Positions 1 to 13,598 of a stretch of DNA of 64,000 nt are shown one piece after another. A model generated the notes under the pieces. The model ran no database searches, was not told where the DNA came from, and worked only from the letters and a program-made list of their open reading frames with translations. The first letter of the stretch is position 1. Each line of letters opens with the position of its first letter. Origin of the DNA: Phytobacter palmae (GTDB lineage Bacteria; Pseudomonadota; Gammaproteobacteria; Enterobacterales; Enterobacteriaceae); NCBI GenBank assembly GCA_900112785.1, contig FONB01000010.1:62001-126000 (forward strand). Reading direction: 5' to 3'. The translations under genes were made by a program, and so were the position numbers.

Positions 1-1
1 T

Positions 2-5071
<5,070 letters not shown>

Positions 5072-5082
5072 CAGGAGGCCGT

Positions 5083-6048
5083 ATGGACAATTTTCTCGCA
5101 ATGACGCTGTCAGGTGAAATGCCCCGCAGGATGGCGGGGGAGGCTGGTGCGATCCACTGGTTATGGCATGAGCAGGGCGTACTGGAGCTATTGCCCCCAA
5201 AGCCAGTAAAGCGCTCTCTGGTGCTATCGTGCGCTATTCACGGCAATGAAACCGCACCGGTGGAGATGCTGGATGGATTGTTAAAACAGTTATTAAACGG
5301 GACGCTCGCGTTGAGCTGGCGCCTGCTGATCATCATCGGTAACCCCCAGGCGCTGGGGCAGAACAAACGTTTTCTGCGTGACGACCTGAACCGCATGTTT
5401 GGCGCTCGCTGGCAAGGTTTTCCGGCCAGTGATGAGACGATCCGCGCTGCGCAACTGGAACGGGCTGTCACCCATTTTTACGCTGAGGACGACGAAGAGC
5501 GCTGGCACCTTGACCTGCATACGGCGATACGTGGTTCATATCATGTGCGTTTTGGCGTACTGCCTGCTCGTACGGAACCCTGGGATGAAATTTTCCTTAA
5601 GTGGCTGGGCGATGCCGGACTGGAAGCGTTAGTGTTTCATCAATCGCCGGCGGGAACCTTTACCCACTACACCTGTGAACAGTTCCAGGCCCATTCCTGT
5701 ACGCTGGAGCTCGGTAAAGCGCTGCCGTTTGGTGAAAATGATCTGAGTCAGTTTGAGCGCACCCGCTGGGCGCTGGCGGCGTTGCTTGCTGGTGATGTGG
5801 TACCAGAAGCAGAAACCGTACCGTTGCGCTATCGCGTGGTGCAGCAGTTAACACGACGCAGTGAAGACTTTGTGCTTTATATGTCGGATGAGACGCTCAA
5901 TTTTACTCCGTTTGCAGCGGGTACGCTGCTGGCGGAAGATCGGGGTGAGCGTTACGTTGTCCAGCGCGATCAGGAATATGTGCTCTTTCCTAACCCGAAA
6001 GTCGCTGTAGGGTTACGGGCGGGACTGATGCTGGAACGCATCAGTTAG
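5083..6048 (+). CDS. astE: Succinylglutamate desuccinylase AstE
   Basis: Zinc hydrolase of the M14/AspA-AstE family that releases glutamate and succinate in the last AST step. It has 321 residues. Zinc ligands H53 and E56 are in IHGNET and H145 is in LDLHTAIRG; the catalytic glutamate is E208 in TLELGK. ATG 5083 sits behind a strong AGGAGG and gives the MDNFLA start of the family, so an upstream in-frame ATG at 5068 is rejected. The [10 protein letters not shown] stretch near residue 11 differs from E. coli. A strong terminator follows. Confidence 0.95.
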   Translation: MDNFLAMTLSGEMPRRMAGEAGAIHWLWHEQGVLELLPPKPVKRSLVLSCAIHGNETAPVEMLDGLLKQLLNGTLALSWRLLIIIGNPQALGQNKRFLRDDLNRMFGARWQGFPASDETIRAAQLERAVTHFYAEDDEERWHLDLHTAIRGSYHVRFGVLPARTEPWDEIFLKWLGDAGLEALVFHQSPAGTFTHYTCEQFQAHSCTLELGKALPFGENDLSQFERTRWALAALLAGDVVPEAETVPLRYRVVQQLTRRSEDFVLYMSDETLNFTPFAAGTLLAEDRGERYVVQRDQEYVLFPNPKVAVGLRAGLMLERIS

Positions 6049-6069
6049 CGCAACAGTAATCAATAACAA

Positions 6070-6104
6070 AAACGCGCCCGGAGATAACGCCGGGCGCGTT
6101 TTTT
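6070..6104 (+). terminator. Rho-independent terminator after astE
   Basis: A 10-base-pair GC-rich stem (ACGCGCCCGG with CCGGGCGCGT, 8-base loop) is followed by six T. It closes the ast operon. The A-run on its left side means it could also stop transcription arriving from the opposite-strand gene that ends at 6133. Confidence 0.9.
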
Positions 6105-6132
6105 ATGGCGCAACACGCTTTTTGATGAGCGA

Positions 6133-8325
6133 TCAGGCGTTAGCACCCTGCGGAATATAATCGTCAGATTGCAGGAAATGGTCGATCAATTGCACTATAG
6201 TCTGGCCAGAAAGACCTTTCATACAGGCGTATGTTTTACCGTCAGGACACCACTCATCAAAGTCGCTACCTGTGATCGCACCTGGAGAAGGGTCAACAAA
6301 TCGTCCACATGCGCCATAAGTAGGGCAACCAACATCTATACCCAGTGCATTCCACCCCTGTTCGCCATTTCTGAATGGCAGTCGGTTCAAAGCAGCGATT
6401 TGGGAATAGATGGCTACTATACTGATTGAGGTTATCCCGGCCAGCGCAACCGGACCTGAATCACACGCGATCAACAGCGCGCATTGCTGCATAAGGTAAA
6501 CACTTTCGAGAATCGAAAAGCTATTCACTGCGGAGATGACTTCAGGATTAGTAATCGTGATCATATCGCGTTTTCTGGTGTTTTTCTTGGTATGCCCAAT
6601 GAGTACTACCTGCCATCCAGATGCTACCATATGATCAGCAACAGCATTCCATCCTTCTTCTGTCCAGGTACGATTTGGAGAACCAGCAATAGCATGGAGG
6701 AGTACCGTTTTTCCTTTGACAAGGTTGTGTTCCTGAATAAATGCATCAACACGTGTCTTGTCAAGCTTGCTCAGGTCAAGCTGAGGCTGTAAATCATTTT
6801 GATTCCAGTCCTCGTTAAACTCGTCCAAAAAAGCCAGAGACATATGTTTGGGCGCAATAATCTGTTCCCATCGATCGAAAATGTGGATTTTATTCAGGTC
6901 ACCTACAGCTTCAATTAACTTGCTTTTTGAGTCACTAACAAAATTAAGTGGCCAATAGCAATCAACGGCAGGACAAGCATCGATCAGATCTTCAAATAAT
7001 TGATTTGCAATAAGAATGAATTTTTCTGACGTTGGCCTTTGTTTTTTGAGAGCAGTTAATGCTCCTAATGCAAAGACAACATCCCCCATTGAAGCTGCAC
7101 AACGGAAGATGCGCACATTGTTCGGCGATAAAAGACCATCGTTGTCGATTAAAGTAATGTTTTTGTTATTAGCGAAAGCAGCAAATTTGCCAGTTAGTTG
7201 CTCTTGAGGAGCTGCATTAATAGGTAACAAGGTTATGATCACTTCATGCCCGGTCATTAAGAATAATTCGGTGCACATCTCACCTGCAATGTATCGGGGA
7301 AGTACATTCGCTCTCTTAAGAAAATATAGAGGAATAGAATTAGGAAGATGTAAAATTTGGAAGCCGTTATAATATGAATCTGTTTTTCTCCCCCCCCAAA
7401 CTATTATTTTTTCAATATGTTGGTAAGTCGAATTGGCTTTCAATTCATTTATAATATTTTCGATGTTAGTTTGGTAGTCATGGGCCGAATAATCATTTCT
7501 GAAAACGATCAGCAATGTGCTATGGTCGACAAAACCTCGTGCTAACTCAACTTCCGGAAACGTAAACAAAAGACTTGGTGGGATGGGGCCTTCCGGCAGC
7601 AGGGTAATATGAAGTCTATTATCGGAAAAAGTCGAACCATCAATTGAGTAGTAAATAGTATCAAAAAGATGACTAAAACTGTAAGTTGCAACCGGGTTCC
7701 AGCCATTAGTAGAAATCAGATTAGTATTAAGAGTATAAATTTTATCATAAATACTATGTGCATAAACACTAAGCGCATTCTCTCTTTTATCTGCCGGAAG
7801 CGCTAGTAGGGTTTCACGAGTAATGATAGAAAGCGGGTCATCTTCATAGATTCTTAAGTTTACTTTATCACAAGGATATTTTACTTTGGAGAGGAGGGTA
7901 CAAATATCCTCAGCATGACTGGCGCCAAAGTGAATGTATATAGATGGTTGCATCGTCCGAAGTATACTTTTGAGGATATCGGACATTATATCAGAAATAT
8001 TATTATAACTGACGTTTATAATCGTGACATTGCTTTTTTCTTTAAATTCATCCTTGTAATCTAAAGCTTGTCTTAATATAAACACATGCTCTTCAGTATT
8101 TTTGATTTTTTCCGAAATTTCGCTTGCTTGCATACTAAAAGCTGATGGGCTTGTTTCGATATAAAAATGGAAAATCATTCTTTCAATTCCTCTAATGTGC
8201 CATCCGTGACAGCTAGTTATTTCCATCAGTCTTGTGAAATTTGAATCGTAACATTCATAGATTGTCATTAACTGGCGATTAGACATGCTTTTTTCGTCAT
8301 GTTCGACCCATTGCGCACTTTGCAT
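6133..8325 (-). CDS. Large GT9/heptosyltransferase-like protein, accessory
   Basis: I do not recognise this as a named gene. From ATG 8325 it has about 730 residues; a GTG at 8364 and an ATG at 8286 are alternatives, and none has a good ribosome site. The C-terminal half (about 400-730) looks like glycosyltransferase family 9, with a GDVVFALGALTALK loop near 414, HAIAGSPNRTW near 544 and CDSGPVALAG near 621. It ends with four cysteines, C667, C673, C693 and C701, in a WCP...YAC context like that of bacterial autotransporter heptosyltransferases. The N-terminal 390 residues are unrecognised and have no signal peptide. The 5' part is very AT-rich (27% GC at 8041-8100) against 47% at 6601-6660. 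A run of eight G interrupts codons 310-312. It is divergent from an FkbM methyltransferase. Probably a cytoplasmic sugar transferase; the substrate is unknown. Confidence 0.7.
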   Translation of the reverse strand: MQSAQWVEHDEKSMSNRQLMTIYECYDSNFTRLMEITSCHGWHIRGIERMIFHFYIETSPSAFSMQASEISEKIKNTEEHVFILRQALDYKDEFKEKSNVTIINVSYNNISDIMSDILKSILRTMQPSIYIHFGASHAEDICTLLSKVKYPCDKVNLRIYEDDPLSIITRETLLALPADKRENALSVYAHSIYDKIYTLNTNLISTNGWNPVATYSFSHLFDTIYYSIDGSTFSDNRLHITLLPEGPIPPSLLFTFPEVELARGFVDHSTLLIVFRNDYSAHDYQTNIENIINELKANSTYQHIEKIIVWGGRKTDSYYNGFQILHLPNSIPLYFLKRANVLPRYIAGEMCTELFLMTGHEVIITLLPINAAPQEQLTGKFAAFANNKNITLIDNDGLLSPNNVRIFRCAASMGDVVFALGALTALKKQRPTSEKFILIANQLFEDLIDACPAVDCYWPLNFVSDSKSKLIEAVGDLNKIHIFDRWEQIIAPKHMSLAFLDEFNEDWNQNDLQPQLDLSKLDKTRVDAFIQEHNLVKGKTVLLHAIAGSPNRTWTEEGWNAVADHMVASGWQVVLIGHTKKNTRKRDMITITNPEVISAVNSFSILESVYLMQQCALLIACDSGPVALAGITSISIVAIYSQIAALNRLPFRNGEQGWNALGIDVGCPTYGACGRFVDPSPGAITGSDFDEWCPDGKTYACMKGLSGQTIVQLIDHFLQSDDYIPQGANA

Positions 8326-8334
8326 AGGGTTAAA

Positions 8335-9162
8335 ATGCAGCAAAGTATGAATACTAAAACTCACGGCAAATCAATAGCAACAGAGGGCATGATGGCTATT
8401 CCTTTTACGATTTCGATTCCCACAGTACATGGTCAAATGTTGGTTAACCGCTATGATGTCAACCAAACCAATTCGTTGATCAAAACCTGTGGCGGGCCTG
8501 ATATTCTGCAGATCGATATTGCGCAACATATTTGCAATCTTGCTCCGGAACAGAGCGTCATGCTGGATATCGGTTCTAACTTTGGTTCATATGCATTAAG
8601 CTGCGCCTCTTTCCTTCAAGCCAAGCAGGGCATAGTACATGCCTTTGAAGCGCAACGTATCATTTCCTATATGCTGTGTGGATCCGCAGTACTTAATGGC
8701 TATCAGAATCTGTTTGTACATCATGCATGTGTTGGTAATGATAATACTCCGATTCCCATTCCTCGCTTTGATTATACTAAAGAAATGAATTTTGGTAGCA
8801 TCGAGTTTGGCAACAACCAGAAAGAAAAATTACAGCAGCAACGTGGTATTTCAAATGAATTCGTTAAACAAGTTCGTATTGATGATTTTAATTTTGAAAA
8901 TGTATGCTTTGTAAAGATTGATGTTGAAGGAATGGAGAATAAAGTTCTTGAGGGTGCTGTTGAAACATTCCGCAAATCGATGCCAGTCATTCAAATTGAA
9001 ATTTTGAAATCTGACATCAAAGAAATTTATGAAAAAGTTAAATTTATTTCCGAAGATTATATTATTTGTCGTTATGGTCAGTATGACATACTGTGTCTGA
9101 GTAGTGAAAAAATCTCTGCTTATGGCATGGATAGCAATAACCTTGAAGTTATACATTTATAA
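8335..9162 (+). CDS. FkbM-family SAM-dependent methyltransferase, accessory
   Basis: About 275 residues from ATG 8335, which has AGGG five bases upstream; an ATG at 8299 lies further up, and later ATGs at 8350 and 8389 are possible. The SAM-binding motif I is VMLDIGSNFGSYAL (about 75-88), followed by the HAFEAQ acidic strand end, and the FkbM signature KIDVEGMENKVLEGA is at about 194-208. FkbM enzymes usually O-methylate sugars or other small acceptors. It is head-to-head with the GT9-like gene, so the two probably modify one glycan, which is inference. GC is mosaic: 48% at 8521-8580 but 20% at 9001-9060, which points to horizontal transfer. No signal peptide or membrane segment is visible. 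Confidence 0.8.
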   Translation: MQQSMNTKTHGKSIATEGMMAIPFTISIPTVHGQMLVNRYDVNQTNSLIKTCGGPDILQIDIAQHICNLAPEQSVMLDIGSNFGSYALSCASFLQAKQGIVHAFEAQRIISYMLCGSAVLNGYQNLFVHHACVGNDNTPIPIPRFDYTKEMNFGSIEFGNNQKEKLQQQRGISNEFVKQVRIDDFNFENVCFVKIDVEGMENKVLEGAVETFRKSMPVIQIEILKSDIKEIYEKVKFISEDYIICRYGQYDILCLSSEKISAYGMDSNNLEVIHL

Positions 9163-9616
9163 TCAGGTTAGACTTAATTCTCTCGTTATAAAGTGATGTT
9201 GTTAAAATCGCATTCTTTTGCTGAAAAATGGAGCAGATGCCAAATCAGCAAAAGAGTGCATTTTCCATTTCACGCCATGTCAAGCCACGTCACTGTCTTT
9301 GCAAAAACAGTTAATTCATTTCCAGGTTTGTGAAGAAAGGTACAGAGCGAATCACAGATTATTCTTGTTGCATTGGCTTGTTATTTTCTACTCTCGTTAT
9401 ATAATCTCCATCATTACCTGCGAAACTGCCTGCTATTATATTTCTTTTTCCACTCTTCATCGTTTATTCATATTTTCTCCACAATTGATGTAAAAATGTT
9501 TTTTACACTTTCATTGTTTTACTGATGCTCTGATTTATTGACGAAGAAAAGGCTAAAGTGAATATCGTCAACACGGCATCCGCCGCAAGAAAACATGAAT
9601 AGTAAGGAATTATATT
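9163..9616. other. Intergenic region between FkbM gene and spy
   Basis: 454 bases with no convincing gene. The left part holds the inverted repeat at 9210-9259. The right part is the spy promoter region, AT-rich, with TTTACACTTTCATTGTTTTAC near 9500-9520, which resembles the CpxR/BaeR-controlled spy upstream region of E. coli, although the spacing of the GTAAA-like half sites is not canonical. An open frame at 9218-9493 has no coding character. Confidence 0.5.
9210..9259. repeat. 15-bp inverted repeat downstream of FkbM gene
   Basis: GCATTCTTTTGCTGA at 9210-9224 pairs with TCAGCAAAAGAGTGC at 9245-9259, with a single G-T wobble and a 20-base loop. It may act as a terminator-like or RNA-stabilising hairpin for the FkbM transcript, followed by TTTTCC, or be a remnant of the insertion that brought in the two accessory genes. 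Confidence 0.6.
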
Positions 9617-10087
9617 ATGCGTAAACTCACCGCTCTGTTTGTTGCCTCTACCCTGGCTCTTGGCGCTGCTAACCTGGCACATGCTGCCGATACCACCACT
9701 GCACCGGCTGATGGTAGCCCCGTAATGCACCATAAAGGCCCGCGCGGACCTCATCATGACATGATGTTCAAAGGCCTGAACCTGACGGATGCGCAGAAAC
9801 AGCAGATCCGTGATATCAGGAAAGGCGAGTATGAGCAGATGCAGCAGGAACGCCGCGAAATGCACAGCATTATTGCCAGTGACACCTTCGACAAAGCGAA
9901 AGCGGAAGCGCAAATCGCGAAGATGGACGAGCAGCGTAAAGCGCATATGCTGGCACACCTGGAAACGCAGAACAAAATCTACAATGTTCTGACCCCGGAG
10001 CAGAAAAAACAGTTTAATGCCAATTTTGAGAAGCGTCTGACAGAACGTCCGGCGCCAGAAGGTAAAATGCCTCAACCTGCTGAATAA
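9617..10087 (+). CDS. spy: Periplasmic chaperone Spy
   Basis: ATP-independent periplasmic chaperone induced by envelope stress through CpxAR and BaeSR in E. coli. It has 156 residues with a signal peptide cleaved after AHA at about residue 23. The mature part is helical and charged and carries the family LTDAQKQQIRDI (LTxxQ) motif and the repeated LTPEQKKQF near the C-terminus. AAGGAA precedes the ATG. The first 25 residues are identical to those I recall for E. coli Spy. The mature N-terminus (residues about 24-45) is the divergent part. Confidence 0.96.
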   Translation: MRKLTALFVASTLALGAANLAHAADTTTAPADGSPVMHHKGPRGPHHDMMFKGLNLTDAQKQQIRDIRKGEYEQMQQERREMHSIIASDTFDKAKAEAQIAKMDEQRKAHMLAHLETQNKIYNVLTPEQKKQFNANFEKRLTERPAPEGKMPQPAE

Positions 10088-10109
10088 TTGATTCAGCAAC
10101 CCCTATCAA

Positions 10110-10167
10110 GACCGCCGGTCTTGCTCATAGCACGTGTTTACGTTGTGGGCAGGACTGGCGGTTTTTC
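10110..10167 (+). terminator. Long imperfect terminator stem after spy
   Basis: ACCGCCGGTCTTGCTC pairs imperfectly with GGGCAGGACTGGCGGT across a loop of about 25 bases and is followed by TTTTTCTTT. It is a likely spy terminator. Nothing else is seen in the rest of the gap to 10396. Confidence 0.7.
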
Positions 10168-10396
10168 TTTCCCGCCCCCTTGTCTGCCGCCTGTATCAGG
10201 GTATCCTCAACCTGCTTGTTTTTGACAGAAAATTTACGTGTATCATTACGTTAATTTTTTACATGCTGGCAACAGCATCGCTAAGGCATCCTGCTTTGCT
10301 GCCGATAATCTTTTTATGGCAGGATGGATGATAATGACACGCTGCCTTTAGAAGCAGCGGCGCGGCATTTCCATGCTGTGCCATTCAGGAGTGATG

Positions 10397-10954
10397 ATGG
10401 AATTCTTTGATATCCGCAAAATGCCGGTAAATCTCTGGCGTAATGGGGCAGGTGAAACCCGAGAAATTTGCTGTTTTCCGGAGGCGACGAGGGATTTCAG
10501 TTGGCGGGCAAGCATCGCTTCGCTGGCCAGTAACGGTGAGTTTCCGCAATTTCCCGGGGTTGATCGTGTCATTACGCTTATTGAAGGCGGTGAAGTCACC
10601 CTGGATGGCGGTCATGAATTCTGTCATACGCTGAAAAAATTCCAGCCTTTTACCTTTGCCGGAGAACAACCGGTGAAAGTTCAACTTCATGATGGTCAGA
10701 TGTCGATGGATTTCAATATCATGACTCGTCGCGATCACTGCCGCGCAAAAGTGCGTATTGCAGACCGGACGTTTACCACATTTGGTACCCGGGGGGGCGT
10801 TATCTTTGTGCTGAGTGGCGCATGGCAACTTGGCGATAAGCTGCTTACCGCCGATCAGGGCGCCTTCTGGAGTGAAGGTCGCCAGACATTGCGCTTGTTA
10901 AAATCAGAAGGTCAGTTGCTCTTTAGTGAAATCACCTGGCTTGCGGGTCACTGA
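10397..10954 (+). CDS. ves: Ves family HutD-like cupin protein
   Basis: Cytoplasmic protein of 185 residues, matching E. coli Ves (YdjR), a HutD/Ves-family double cupin reported as cold-inducible; its biochemical role is unclear. Landmarks are [14 protein letters not shown] near the start, a WRASIASL segment and [10 protein letters not shown] at the end. ATG 10397, five bases behind AGGAG, gives the family start ME(F/Y)FDIRK; an upstream ATG at 10373 is less likely. The 3' end overlaps the convergent cho gene by seven bases. Confidence 0.92.
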   Translation: MEFFDIRKMPVNLWRNGAGETREICCFPEATRDFSWRASIASLASNGEFPQFPGVDRVITLIEGGEVTLDGGHEFCHTLKKFQPFTFAGEQPVKVQLHDGQMSMDFNIMTRRDHCRAKVRIADRTFTTFGTRGGVIFVLSGAWQLGDKLLTADQGAFWSEGRQTLRLLKSEGQLLFSEITWLAGH

Positions 10955-11814
10955 GGAAATTCGCTAATCAGATACTCCCCTGAGAGCAATGGCTTGCAGA
11001 GTATTTTATAGCCATCGTGATCAAACCCAGCGGGCGTGCGGAGCAATTCTGCCGCCTCATCTAAATGGTTGACTGCCCCAAGCCACAGCCAGTTGTGGAT
11101 GATATGGTATTGCGTCATCGTTTCCCCAACCTCCTGTAAACTAATCGGCCCATTCCAGGGCCAACACACCAGACGCATACGTTCCATGGCAGCCAGAAAA
11201 CGACCATCGTGTTCGGCAACTGTTTCTTTACCGCAACAGGCGCCTGCGCACCGGCGTAACGCTGAACGGAAACAGCCGCGACCGCGGGTTAAAGACTCCA
11301 GGCCAAGCAGGCCATAGCAGAGCTTTTCGTCATCGGCGATGGACTGCAATGTTTGTAGTGCGGCGCGACGATTGGCAAACAGGCCGTACAATCCGCCTTC
11401 TGAGGAAAAATCCACTTCGCGGGCGTACACCACCTGTGGCTTATCGCCTTTGACTGATAACGAACAAAGCTGACGGTTACGGCGCAAGCGTTTATTAAAA
11501 AGAGGTTGTTGTTCTTTAATCAGGCGCGCTTCAAGCAACAGGGCGCCGAGCTCACCTGCGGTACATATCCAGGTGATGCGCCGTGATTGCCGGAGCATCG
11601 CGGCTTCGTCGGGTGTACGCAGATGGGAAAGAACCCGGCTTCGGATATTCACGCTTTTACCGATGTACAGCGGCATCGCATCACTGTCGCCATGGAAAAA
11701 GTAGACGCCTGGCTGCTTTGGCAGAGCTTCAAGCCATGGACGTAAATGTTCGGGATATTCATAAATAGCCGCCGCTTCAAATTCAAGACGCGGGGCGGAT
11801 TGACGCCTGTTCAC
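10948..11814 (-). CDS. cho: Excinuclease Cho (UvrC homologue)
   Basis: Nucleotide excision repair endonuclease that makes the 3' incision at lesions poorly cut by UvrC. It has 288 residues with an N-terminal GIY-YIG domain: GVY at 36-38, YIG at 50-52 and the arginine-rich VNIRSR after it. A cysteine-rich UvrC-like segment ([15 protein letters not shown]) lies near residue 180. Translation starts at GTG 11814 behind AGGAG. A LexA box lies directly upstream, so it is SOS-controlled. The C-terminus appears slightly shorter than in E. coli. Confidence 0.95.
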   Translation of the reverse strand: MNRRQSAPRLEFEAAAIYEYPEHLRPWLEALPKQPGVYFFHGDSDAMPLYIGKSVNIRSRVLSHLRTPDEAAMLRQSRRITWICTAGELGALLLEARLIKEQQPLFNKRLRRNRQLCSLSVKGDKPQVVYAREVDFSSEGGLYGLFANRRAALQTLQSIADDEKLCYGLLGLESLTRGRGCFRSALRRCAGACCGKETVAEHDGRFLAAMERMRLVCWPWNGPISLQEVGETMTQYHIIHNWLWLGAVNHLDEAAELLRTPAGFDHDGYKILCKPLLSGEYLISEFPQ

Positions 11815-11827
11815 TGCTGACTCCTGA

Positions 11828-11847
11828 TACTGTCTGGATATCCAGTG
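11828..11847 (-). promoter_or_regulatory. LexA box of cho
   Basis: CTGTCTGGATATCCAG at 11830-11845 fits CTG-N10-CAG, within 35 bases of the cho start. It is a good SOS operator. Confidence 0.85.
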
Positions 11848-11864
11848 TAGCAGGCTGCGGCGGG

Positions 11865-11893
11865 TGAAAAAAGAGGCGACTTACGCCGCCTCT
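11865..11893 (-). terminator. Terminator of nadE
   Basis: On the minus strand AGAGGCG and CGCCTCT form a stem followed by TTTTTTC just past the nadE stop. Confidence 0.85.
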
Positions 11894-11901
11894 GAGATTT
11901 A

Positions 11902-12729
11902 TTACTTTTTCCAGAAATCGTCGAAAACGGTAATCGGCGGACGGCGTTTATGCTCCGTCTTCAGATACCAGCCTTCGATAATCTGGGCTGTACCAGCGTC
12001 CAGCGTTTTGCCTTCCAGGTAATCATCAATGTTTTCGTAGGTAACGCCGAGTGCCGCTTCATCGGGCAGAGAAGGGCGATCGTCTTCCAGATCTGCGGTA
12101 GGCGCTTTCTTGTAGAGGTGTTCCGGGCAGCCCAGGAAAGCCAGCAACTGTTTACCCTGACGCTTGTTGAGACGGAAAATTGGGTTGATGTCGGTACCGC
12201 CATCACCGTATTTGGTGAAGAAACCGGTAACGGCTTCTGCCGCATGGTCAGTCCCTACCACTACGCCTTTTGTCATCCCGGCGATGCTGTACTGAGCTTT
12301 CATGCGCTCACGGGCCTTTTCATTGCCCCGAATAAAGTCGCTCAGCTCAATTCCCGCCTCGCGCAGCGCCTGTTCACTGGCCAGCACGGCTCCCTTGATA
12401 TTAACGGTCAGCACGCGATCCGGTTTGATAAAATCAATGGCATCCTGGCAATCCTGTTCATCTGCCTGTATGCCATAGGGCAAGCGTACGGCGATAAACT
12501 GGTAACTGGCATCCCCGCTTTCCTGACGTAGCTCGGAGATGGCGGTCTGGCAAAGCTTCCCGGCGAGCGTTGAATCCTGGCCGCCGCTTATCCCCAGTAT
12601 CAGAGAGCGTAAAAAAGGATAGGTTTGCAGATAGGACTTAAGAAAATCTACGCTACGGCGAACTTCTTCTTCGGCATTGATAGTTGGCTTGACGCCCAGC
12701 GCCTGAATAATTTCTTGTTGCAGAGTCAT
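11902..12729 (-). CDS. nadE: NH3-dependent NAD synthetase NadE
   Basis: Catalyses ATP-dependent amidation of nicotinic acid adenine dinucleotide to NAD, the last step of NAD synthesis. It has 275 residues, the E. coli length, and lacks a glutaminase domain, so it uses ammonia. The ATP-pyrophosphatase loop GISGGQDS is at 46-53. A strong GGAGGGG site precedes the ATG. The C-terminus has the conserved [13 protein letters not shown]. It is an essential housekeeping gene with its own terminator. Confidence 0.97.
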   Translation of the reverse strand: MTLQQEIIQALGVKPTINAEEEVRRSVDFLKSYLQTYPFLRSLILGISGGQDSTLAGKLCQTAISELRQESGDASYQFIAVRLPYGIQADEQDCQDAIDFIKPDRVLTVNIKGAVLASEQALREAGIELSDFIRGNEKARERMKAQYSIAGMTKGVVVGTDHAAEAVTGFFTKYGDGGTDINPIFRLNKRQGKQLLAFLGCPEHLYKKAPTADLEDDRPSLPDEAALGVTYENIDDYLEGKTLDAGTAQIIEGWYLKTEHKRRPPITVFDDFWKK

Positions 12730-12982
12730 TTAACCCCTCCGTCATGTGGCCTGCTATGCAGGTAGCAAATAGGTGATGAAGCCAAATTAACCCTTTGACG
12801 GTAAAACGACAAGGATCACGCATTTGAGTGTCGTAAAATACGCCGTTTTTGCAGGCATTCGTAGTTTTATTAGAATTTTCCGAAAGTTATCCCAGCCATT
12901 CTGTATAGTTGAAAAATGCAATTTTATATTCCAGGCTTAGATAACACGCTGATACACAAGCGGATAAACAAGAGGATGGAAT

Positions 12983-13324
12983 ATGAACAAGAACATCGCA
13001 GGAATTCTGGGTGCAGCGGCGGTACTGACTATGCTGGCAGGGTGTACAGCTTATGATCGTGCTAAAGATCAGGTGAGCCAGCCGGTGGTAAAAGATGTGA
13101 AAAAAGGGATGACGCGCCAGCAGGTTATGCAGGTTGCCGGTCGTCCCTCTTCCGAAGTGACCATGATCCATGCGCGTGGCACTTGCCAGACCTATATCCT
13201 GGGTCAACGTAACGGTAAAACTGAAACCTATTTCGTCGCGCTGGATGAGACGGGTCACGTGATGAACTCCGGTTACCAGACTTGTGCTGAGTATGATACC
13301 GATCCACAAGCACCTAAGCAGTAA
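12983..13324 (+). CDS. osmE: Osmotically inducible lipoprotein OsmE
   Basis: Small lipoprotein of 113 residues. The signal peptide ends in the lipobox LAGC, so C21 is lipidated; residue 22 is T, which favours outer-membrane sorting. The body has the SmpA/OmlA (BamE-like) fold sequence [18 protein letters not shown]. In E. coli it is induced by osmotic stress and stationary phase. AAGAGG precedes the ATG. The exact function is not known. Confidence 0.95.
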   Translation: MNKNIAGILGAAAVLTMLAGCTAYDRAKDQVSQPVVKDVKKGMTRQQVMQVAGRPSSEVTMIHARGTCQTYILGQRNGKTETYFVALDETGHVMNSGYQTCAEYDTDPQAPKQ

Positions 13325-13353
13325 CCTTTAATTCCCTTTGCCTGAGCAGATCT

Positions 13354-13381
13354 AAAACCGGCCTGATGGCCGGTTTTTTTA
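13354..13381 (+). terminator. Terminator of osmE
   Basis: AAACCGGCC-TGAT-GGCCGGTTT stem followed by a T tract. Confidence 0.9.
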
Positions 13382-13382
13382 T

Positions 13383-13598
13383 GTCTGGATCTTTTTTAAC
13401 GAAGCGAATTATTTGACCGGAATGTGAAGGGAATCATGATGCCTGGTCAATGAGAGACAATTTTGGTTTGTTGTGAATTATCCCCTTATAAGACACCAAC
13501 GTATACTCAATACAACATCAAAACAGATAACACGGCGTCTCGCCATACGGCGTAATCACGCGTTCCTGCGATGATAAACGTCGCTCAAGGGAGGTTTT
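13383..13598 (+). promoter_or_regulatory. chb operon control region
   Basis: 216-base upstream region of chbB. A possible promoter is TTGGTT (13463-13468) with TATAAG (13487-13492), spacing 18. In E. coli this region binds NagC, ChbR and CRP. TTATTTGACCGGAAT near 13409-13423 and the AATT-flanked segment 13458-13480 look like NagC-type half sites, but I cannot fix the boundaries. GGGAGG precedes the chbB ATG. Confidence 0.45.

Noticed and set aside
9218-9493. 91-residue plus-strand open frame between the FkbM gene and spy
   Set aside because: It starts inside the inverted repeat, has no ribosome site, shows low-complexity Phe/Ile/Ser-rich sequence typical of AT-rich spacer, and runs into the spy promoter region.
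10134-10331. 65-residue frame after spy
   Set aside because: It overlaps the spy terminator stem and has no ribosome site or conserved sequence.
10791-10797. Seven-G runs in ves, chbF (17540-17546) and selO (42007-42013) as phase-variation tracts
   Set aside because: They lie in conserved housekeeping genes in GC-rich sequence and are one base shorter than the island tract; they show that seven G can occur by chance.
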